Assembly: GCA_001586965.3 (NCBI GenBank)
Contig: LUCW03000384.1
Location: 80,001 to 116,732 of the forward strand
DNA length: 36,732 bases
Reading direction: 5' to 3'
Source of the DNA: Sphaeroforma sirkka
Taxonomy: Eukaryota > Opisthokonta > Ichthyosporea > Ichthyophonida
Numbering within the stretch: the stretch's first letter is position 1; each line of letters begins with the position of its first letter. The position numbers and the translations under genes are program-made. Shown in pieces: positions 29,700 through 36,732 of this stretch. The notes below the pieces were generated by a model that was given only the letters and a program-made list of their open reading frames with translations, was not told the DNA's origin and did no database searches.

Positions 29700-31403
29700 C
29701 CTCTATCGTTCGATGGGTGCATCAACACAGTGCCACTACCGTAATCATATACTTGCCTTTGGGCTTGTTGTATCACTGGCTTCATCGTGATGGCAGTGAT
29801 CGGTATGTCTATGAAAAAAGGCCCGATATGTTTCAGGGTTTTTAGGGTTTCCGATATCTGGTTTGGACACCTTATATCGCACAGTATTCTTCATGCGCTA
29901 CGATCGTAGCGATCGGTTTCATCTCGTGATGAGCATTCTCTCAGATTAGAATCATAAATTGTGTCAATAGAGGTTCGTACCATGGAATGGGCGGGCTTAC
30001 TCAGGACTCGAATCAAACATGTCTCCGACATAGGGACTGAAACCGTTGAAACTGCTATAAAGGAAACGCCCTAACTTTTAAATAGCTGTAATTTTGATGT
30101 TTTTATAGCCAGTGTTTCATATCTTACGGCGCGTTAACTTTCTTTTAACGCGTTAAACCCTTCTGTACACGAAGTTTTCATTGGTTGATTCAAAATTCTT
30201 CAATGTGCCTTCTGGTAAGCGTATTTCTACAGTACGCGATTTTACTTAGAGGCCTATATATAGGGCAATTTATGATGGACAGGCAAAAAAGCCGTCAATA
30301 AAGTCTGGAGGGGCTTCCAGGCTCACGCTTTCAGTGGTGAAATTGTGGTAGCGAGAAAGATTAAATGGAAGCGTCACACTATCTAGAAAGTTCCATTATC
30401 AATATTTTTGCCCCCCCTTTGATAGTATTGTTTTTGGCGTTGAAATTGAACAAATTTGGAATTAAGGGTGCGTTGTGCCGTGACACGGGTACCAAGCCTT
30501 AAGCATTGTAGCTCTGATGGGTTATGCCATTCGCACATTAGCAAGTACTGTGTTTCCCAAAGCTGCCGCAGTAGAGAAGTTATATTGAAATCAACGTTAT
30601 TCTATCATCAGATGGTCTGATACTATGTGTTCAATCGTATCTGCTGCCACGCGTTTGTTTATGAAAGTTCCCAATTTATTTTGGAAATCGACAAGTTAAT
30701 ATGTTAAACAAATACTGGGGATTCTGTTCTGTCGCGTTTGTCGAATGTATGGTGTTTCGCCTGTTGTGTTCGATGAAACACTAGTACGCCTCGCACGTGC
30801 ATGTTAGATTCCTCAAAAAGAAGTATATGAATGGAAACAATAAAAACCAGTCTTCTCAATATATATTTGAGAAGGCGTGAAAAAAAAACGTTCATAAAAA
30901 GACCCCCATTCGCAGGCAGAGACGACATCCAATTGACCATACACTTCCTTGACCAACATGATATATTTGCCTATCATACTATGCAAGGGTGCGAAATTCT
31001 TACAGTAAGTGTCGAGTGCACAACTTCGCCACGCAGTTGCCTAGGTAGTTGTGCATGAGATATTACTTGGAGATGAACCACTAGAGCTCTGGCGTGCGAC
31101 TAGAAATCGAAGCCAAGCACACAGATGTAGGATCTCGCTGGGCAGATCTATACTACCACTCCTTAGTTAGCTCAACCGCACAGATACCCTTCCCGGTACG
31201 ATGCGTTGATCTCTTTAAGATTATGCGGAACTATACGTGACGCGAATGATTAAAACGCAATCGCAGAACAATGTGCATATTACTCCAATATGTCGTACTC
31301 AGCCATTTATAGTTTTCTATGCTGTTTGAAACTAATGTGTGGCATACTACTACAACAACAACTACTACTATTCCTTATCTCCGATCAGTGCATCAAGCAT
31401 CCA
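29700..31403. other. Intergenic region
   Basis: No gene is called. Notable points: a telomere-like motif at 29834-29850, a GCGTTAA/TTAACGC hairpin near 30130-30155, a cluster near 30325 resembling 19150, and a plus frame at 30829-31007 that ends at a good splice donor (ACA|GTAAGTG) but lacks any recognised domain. Confidence 0.3.
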
Positions 31404-34400
31404 TCACTCTATGCTTTCGAAAGCCTGCTCAATAGCACGTGGCAGCATAACCGCATTCTGCACAGTGTCACGCGCTTCAGTGATGTCATCCGTCCAGTCC
31501 ATCTTGCCGATCCGGGGCACAAGTTCTAAAAATAGTTTCTGCAGATTCGTTGCGTTGTTCTTCATGGTCTTGAGGACCATCATGACGTTGACCTGTACGT
31601 GAGTGGTGTGGTTATGGAGCATGCGTATATGAGGGTGCGTATGTACACAAAATAAGATCATTTGAGATATGTTAACGTGTGAGTACAAGTGTACGGGGAT
31701 AGGCTTCTGGATGTGACATAAACACATGACAGGAGTGTGAAATGGACTCACAATAGAAACACACGCACTCAAAAGCACATACTCGCACATAAACAAATGC
31801 ACCCAAAAGTTATAACCCTTCTTTATAAATACACTCAAAAACACATACTCTCGTGTGCACAAACGCAACCACATGCACATTGATATACTGCAAGTACCAC
31901 ACAACACACATAACTCTCGTATGCACAAACACAACCACATGCACAAACACAACCACATGCACATTAATATACTGCAAGTACCCCACAACACACACTGTGC
32001 GACAGCACGGAACATACGTGTTCTTCACTTTCGTGCCAGCAATCGTAGTCAGTGGCTGCGGCAACTGAAGCGTACATCATACCAGCCTCCTTTGCGAGCG
32101 CAACCTGTATTGGGTATTTAAAGCAATGAGAAGCCATCGAAGCTAAATAAGGATGTATTTACAAGAGTATAGATGGCATTTTCTGTGGTAGACGTTACAG
32201 ACATGCTGGTCACTCATGCACATGCAACCCATTTGTATGTGAAAGTACTACACACGCCTGCACTTGAACTCATTTGTGATCGAAAGTGATGTACAAGCTT
32301 GTACGCCAACCTATTCATATTTAAAAGTACTTTACAAGCTAGGTTACCCTTCAACCAATTTATATATGTAGGAATACTACACAAGGTTGTACTTTAACCC
32401 ATTATTATATGAATACGGTATATAGGGTTGGGCATGACAACAATACTAAACAGCTGAACACTACTGACCAGTGCAATGTGTCGGGGTTGTTCTCACACCG
32501 AGGCCAATCGGTAGGCACAGGTGGTACATGAGACCTAAGAATACTTATTATGAAAGTTAGCTTAATACGTATTTTAAAGGTAAAGTTAGCTTGATTCTTA
32601 TTATAAAGGTAAAGTTGGCTTGATACTTAGTATAGAGTTAAAGTTAGCTCAATACTTATTATAAAGTTAATACTTGTTAACTCAATATAAAGTTAAAATT
32701 AGCTCAATACTTTTTATAAAGTTAAAGTTAAAGTTGACTCAGTGGGAGAAGCATGAGGGTTCCAGCAATTCGAACTTAAATGACTTCGTAGGAATTTGTG
32801 TAATCGTTGACCCTTGGGTTTTAGGGTTTGCTTGCATGTGATGCGGTTTGTACACTGTCATGTCGAGCATAAGCATGTGCCATACAAACGTATATTTGCT
32901 AAAATACAATATACTTTTTTGCTGCAGTAACCAAGGTTTGGTTGGCAATAGCATGTGATACTAACATATGTTTGCTAGAACGCGTGTTTGGTAGGGCAAT
33001 ATAAGTTAAAGTAACTATGCATGGATATAGCCCAATGTTTTCCGCATTAGGTCTTGCGCGGCTGATTAATTCGCGGAGTGTACATGCTGAACAGTCTCAC
33101 CCACACATCTGTTAGTATCAGTATACAAAGACCCGCTTCTCTTACTTTGAGACGATGCCGCAGAGTGATACGGTACGAATACGATACAATCAATGCCAAA
33201 TGCACCGTCTAATGATATCTTTTCATTAGTCTTACCAACTACTCTCGCAACATTTTGGACTTAAGAATAGAAACTCTTGCCCCAGGGAATGTTCATAGAA
33301 ACTCTTGCACCAGGGAATGTTGTATTAATAGCAACTCTTACCACAGGGAATGTTGTATTAATAGAAACTCTTACACCAGGGAATGTTCTACTGATAGAAA
33401 ATTTTATCCCAGGGAATGGTCTATAAATAGAAACTCTTACCCCTGGGAACGTTCTATAAATAGAATCTCTAACCCCAGGGAACGTTCTATTAATAGAAAC
33501 GCTTACCCCAGAAAATGATCTATTGATAGAAACTTTTACCTCAGGGAATGTTGTCATGTTGATGACGTCGCCACCCCATGAACGGAACATTAGAGACTCC
33601 GCACGAGTGGAGAAACGGGGCCCTTCAATAGACACCATCGTGCCTGCAGCAAATGCGCATGATATGAGAAGGGCGTTACTTTGGATCGTGCGGACTGGAA
33701 GAAGTCTTCTTCACGCCACTGGTAAAAACACAGGAGTGCAATATATGATACCTGAATTGACTGGCGCGTGTGAGAGATACGGTAATGTGATATGTGGTGT
33801 TCAAGTAAACAAATATATCATATATGACTTGAGACTATATATGTATATATATTGGTATATTAATATATGGATGTATAGATATTCATTTGTGCAACCTGCC
33901 AGATAGACAAATCAGAACGCCAGGTAAGTATACGCAATAATCGATATATAGTCAACGGAAGAGATGATACCAAGACACCTAGCATACGCGTGGTTGTTAA
34001 TATTGTAGTGCTTTTACGAACACATACAGCATACGGCTCACAGGGTCGGTGCAACGACTGTTATTGCTATCGACATACATTTAGTGTGATCATGTACGTA
34101 AACGCAGAGAGAGTGGACGGTATACGAGCAAATACTGCATACGATACACACACACACACACACACATACACACACACACACACACAAATATATATATATA
34201 TATATGGGTCGGTGCAGCGTATGGATTCAAATCGACATACCTTTAGTGTGATGTGTGATGTCCAGATCTTTCATGCAGTCGATGACCACCTGACGTAGCC
34301 TGGGGTGGAAGGGATCACCCATGGGCACGTGACACACTCCCTATCGGACGTCAGCAAGGGTTCAATGATCAGTACATAACACAGGCCACAATACATTGGC

Positions 34401-36426
34401 AAGTACAAAATGCGTTCTTAAATGGACAGCACGTGAGGTGGGACGTTGGGTAGGTGCTGTATTGAGTTCAGTTGAAGGGGCTCAATGCCGTGAAGACTAG
34501 TATGGGTCAAAAAGACCACGAGCCGGGTTTTCCTGCCATAACTACGAGAGAAAACTTGGTTTGAGGCCTCAAACCCTAAAACCTGATACTCAAAACGTTC
34601 GAAGATGTGCATTCATCCCGTAAGTCGAATACTCACAGGTGTGCAGAAGTACCTCCACGCGCCTTTTGCACGTGGACGAGGCTTCTATAGCTCATATAAA
34701 CAGGGCGCAAAAGTCAATTATTTTTGGGCGATAGAAGGGGTGTCTAGGAGCCGATGCTGTTCCTGAGGATAGGACACACACGTGGCAGATACGTTCTAGT
34801 GTGACGCCGAAACCACATGGGTGGCATAAGGCCAAAGGTGCACTAACCGACGAGAGACCGTAAAAGGCTCAGTATATCAGTACCCATTTATCAGTCGCAC
34901 GCACATGGACAACACACATTAGCATCAGCAGATACATTGAAGTGGCCGAGCCCAGGATTGGGCCAACGATATGCAATACTCATTTCAAAGAAATTGCGAC
35001 ACATTTGCACTGAGGTAGACCCAAGAAGCACATATGCTTAGGGTTTAGGGTTTAGCTAAAACCCTAAAAACCATAACACAGATGAGCCAATTTGGGTGGC
35101 ATTGACGTCATTCAAAGTGGTGATAGCAATGCAACAACACATGCAACACGAGCTGCTAACCGCTTTAAGCTTTCTATCGCCACACCTTTCGCATACGGAG
35201 GTATTAGGGTTTTATAGGGTTAGCTAAAACTCTAAAACCCCTATGAGAGTGTACCCTTCCAGGTGCCACAGACACACACTCCAACACTCTGAACAAATAA
35301 AACGTTTCATCGCTGAATACCGGACATGCAAACCCCCACACACCTACCTCGATTCCCTCTGCAGAGTTATCATAGAATGTTGACGCGCGCTTGGTAGTAC
35401 GGTCGATACCCTGGTCCAGCACTACCAGATGCCCGGGTGCAATCTCCTCTCTGAGCGAGCCACACGCAGTTGAGACCACCACGTGTGTACACCCCTCTTG
35501 CTTCAAGGCCCATACATTGGCTCTGAAGTTGATGTTGGATGGATAGGTGGTGTGTGCGCGATCGTGACGTGCCAGCAGTACACAGTCAACGCCTCCGATT
35601 TTGCCGATGATGAGAGCGTCCGATGGCTGCGGGGAGTGGAGTGTGTGAGAGGAGAAGGAGGGAGGCTCCACCGTACACCACAGATATCTGGTGAACTTTG
35701 GAAGTCAGTCACCTAACCCTCCAGATTGGGTTACGAGACAGCCCAGAAAAAAGTGGACAAATTGAGGGCAGACATGGTTTGTGTAGGGCACGTGTGTATG
35801 GGTGTCGCCCCTTTGTCGTCGGACTGTATCACTCGCAATAACGAGAGCGTGTGGATTAGGGGTAGGACAGTGATGGTGGGCGGTGGAGGAGGATAGTGGA
35901 ATAAGAGGTGGTTGTGCATGTACCATTCATACGATTAAGATGTCCGATGTCAATGGATGGCATACGTATGCTTTGAGAATACCGAGACGTCTTCGACACG
36001 CCGCCAAGGTCACATACTCATACCAACACAAATGCAATAAATACTCCATACGCAAAGGCACTGCAATATAGCCCATGTATGCCATACAAAAAGAACCCAA
36101 ACATCTCTCCAGCCCAAAGCATACGATTCTGTGCAGTATGGTACAGACAGCGGCACCTTGCACCTCGTTTCAGGATAAGGACACACAAATGGGCGTAAGA
36201 CAATACGCACAAGCTGAAGGTATCATAATAGGAGAACTTATAAAGACACACTCATGGGATTGTGGAATGACTTGAACTATACTTATTGCGAAAAGAAACG
36301 AGGGAACTAACACGATCAACGACAAGCCATAGGACTCACCTTTCCAAAGGGAGTGTCGACGTATTTCTCCTCACGATCTGCTAGAAAATCAGGATCATCT
36401 AGACCGGTGCCACCGATAATGCCAAC
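31404..36426 (-). CDS. MTAP: S-methyl-5'-thioadenosine phosphorylase, six visible exons
   Basis: Phosphorolysis of methylthioadenosine to adenine and methylthioribose-1-phosphate, in methionine and adenine salvage (PNP/UDP phosphorylase family 2; cytosolic trimer in animals). Exons: 36426-36340, 35626-35348, 34340-34241, 33643-33540, 32104-32018, 31592-31404; all GT-AG and in phase. They give about 281 aa, close to full length; the first codons lie in an exon right of the window or not recognised. Motifs in order: [15 protein letters not shown] (phosphate loop), [74 protein letters not shown] (substrate Met), [10 protein letters not shown] (base-binding Asp pair), and a C-terminal helix ending at TGA. 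No broken exon is seen, so it should be functional. Introns are 425-1435 nt and full of repeats. Confidence 0.96.
31830..31990. repeat. Duplicated CA-rich block in the last MTAP intron
   Basis: A segment containing CTCTCGTGTGCACAAACGCA ... GATATACTGCAAGTACC is followed by a second version (CTCTCGTATGCACAAACACA ...). The second has an extra internal 18-bp repeat (ACCACATGCACAAACACA). It is intronic, between 32018 and 31592. Confidence 0.8.
32226..32415. repeat. Degenerate repeat of about 42 bp in an MTAP intron
   Basis: About four and a half copies built on CCCATTTGTATGTGAAAGTACTACACA..., with much divergence between copies. It lies just upstream of exon 32104-32018. Confidence 0.6.
32550..32740. 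repeat. AT-rich tandem repeat of about 31 bp in an MTAP intron
   Basis: Roughly six imperfect copies of AAAGTTAGCTTGATACTTAT TATAAAGGT-type units. Intronic, with no coding frame. Confidence 0.8.
33266..33557 (-). repeat. 33-bp minisatellite derived from the MTAP exon-intron junction
   Basis: Nine 33-bp units, each like ATAGAAACTCTTACCCCAGG on the plus strand. The unit at 33525-33557 overlaps the last 18 nt of exon 33643-33540 and contains its genuine donor (GAG|GTAAAAG on the minus strand). The others carry related sequence (CTGGG|GTAAGAG). The minus-strand frame from the exon stays open through all units (reading [11 protein letters not shown] repeatedly) to a stop near 33261. Confidence 0.92.
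34146..34206. repeat. (CA)n/(TA)n microsatellite in an MTAP intron
   Basis: CA repeats followed by TA repeats, about 60 bp, next to exon 34340-34241. Confidence 0.95.
35039..35242. repeat. Pair of inverted telomere-like motifs in an MTAP intron
   Basis: At 35039-35072, GGGTTTAGGGTTTAGCTAAA and ACCCTAAAAACC form an inverted pair about AGCT. At 35203-35242 a second, less perfect copy (TTAGGGTTTTATAGGGTTAG and CTAAAACTCTAAAACCCC) has the same AGCT centre. The 130 bp between are unremarkable. Confidence 0.75.
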
Positions 36427-36544
36427 CTAAATACAATACAGACATACATAAAGTGGCAGGTACGAATGAGTGAAAAGTAAAGATGTGTGCTGATGATAAA
36501 GGTCAAAATTATAGATCTATACGAAATCAAAGGCACACACACAC

Positions 36545-36593
36545 TATATATATATGTACAAATACACACATAAAAAATCACACACACACACAA

Positions 36594-36642
<49 letters not shown>
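36545..36642. repeat. (CA)n and (TA)n microsatellites
   Basis: TA, CA and again TA tracts upstream of the first visible MTAP exon, probably in its first intron. Confidence 0.95.
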
Positions 36643-36644
<2 letters not shown>

Positions 36645-36732
36645 GAACAATTTTTTCAAACAAAAAATATACAAATATATATAAACACATACAATAACTC
36701 AAACAATCGAATATATACACAAATATATGCAT

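Noticed and set aside
31404..32015. A single 203-aa minus-strand protein
   Set aside because: Only the last 62 codons match MTAP. The upstream part is CA-rich intron read through, and the exon starts after CGTACAG at 31592.
33255..33518. Plus-strand repeat protein of 87 codons
   Set aside because: It is the opposite strand of the MTAP-derived minisatellite.

Overview
This is a eukaryotic nuclear window: AT-rich, with spliced genes, long simple-sequence tracts and stacked retrotransposons, and no bacterial-style operon. One gene is certain: a six-exon S-methyl-5'-thioadenosine phosphorylase (MTAP) on the minus strand at 31404-36426, whose protein is close to animal MTAP. The mix of animal-like MTAP, chromodomain Ty3 elements and both tiny and long introns would fit a unicellular opisthokont (an ichthyosporean, for example). 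That placement is inference only and weak.

Left part (1-4133): a minus-strand, five-exon gene for a secreted cysteine-containing protein (553-1665), a small lysine-rich ORF with one probable 39-nt intron (2783-3055), an unrecognised 172-aa ORF (3356-3874), and a block repeated near 23 kb (3960-4110). Centre-left (4134-13371): a full-length Ty3/gypsy LTR retrotransposon on the minus strand, with LTRs at 4134-4728 and 12810-13371 and a TTAT target duplication. Its order is Gag, nucleocapsid, protease, RT, RNase H, a Dam-methyltransferase-like segment, integrase with a GPY/F-like region, and a chromodomain-like tail. An exact 807-bp unit of gag is present three times in tandem, and an antisense tRNA-like sequence sits at the edge of that array. 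Pol has several one-base frame breaks although the LTRs differ by one substitution and one 33-bp deletion. At 14451-15275 a pol fragment of the same family is joined to an inverted LTR fragment.

Middle (15859-20610): a (TA)n microsatellite, then a plus-strand, at least eight-exon gene for an Ulp1-type (C48) cysteine protease with a tandemly duplicated exon (16280-18516). It is followed by inverted TGTACATTTAGTGAC repeats, a 42-bp minisatellite and a small three-exon gene (19983-20469). From 21081 to 27031 lies an older, decayed Ty3-like element on the minus strand (Gag end, protease, RT, RNase H, integrase), split inside integrase by a plus-strand non-LTR retrotransposon fragment (about 21725-23710). 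Another RT remnant is on the plus strand at 27082-27327.

Right part (27330-36732): weakly coding sequence with one plausible small two-exon gene behind a TATA box (29373-29699), then MTAP. The MTAP introns (425-1435 nt) carry minisatellites, (CA)n/(TA)n tracts and AAACCCTAA-like motifs. One 33-bp array is built from copies of the gene's own 5' splice site and stays in frame. The other genes use introns of about 39-54 nt, and the protease gene mixes both sizes. Everything is read from the sequence by eye; exon joins are predictions supported by frame, GT-AG ends and, for MTAP, family conservation.
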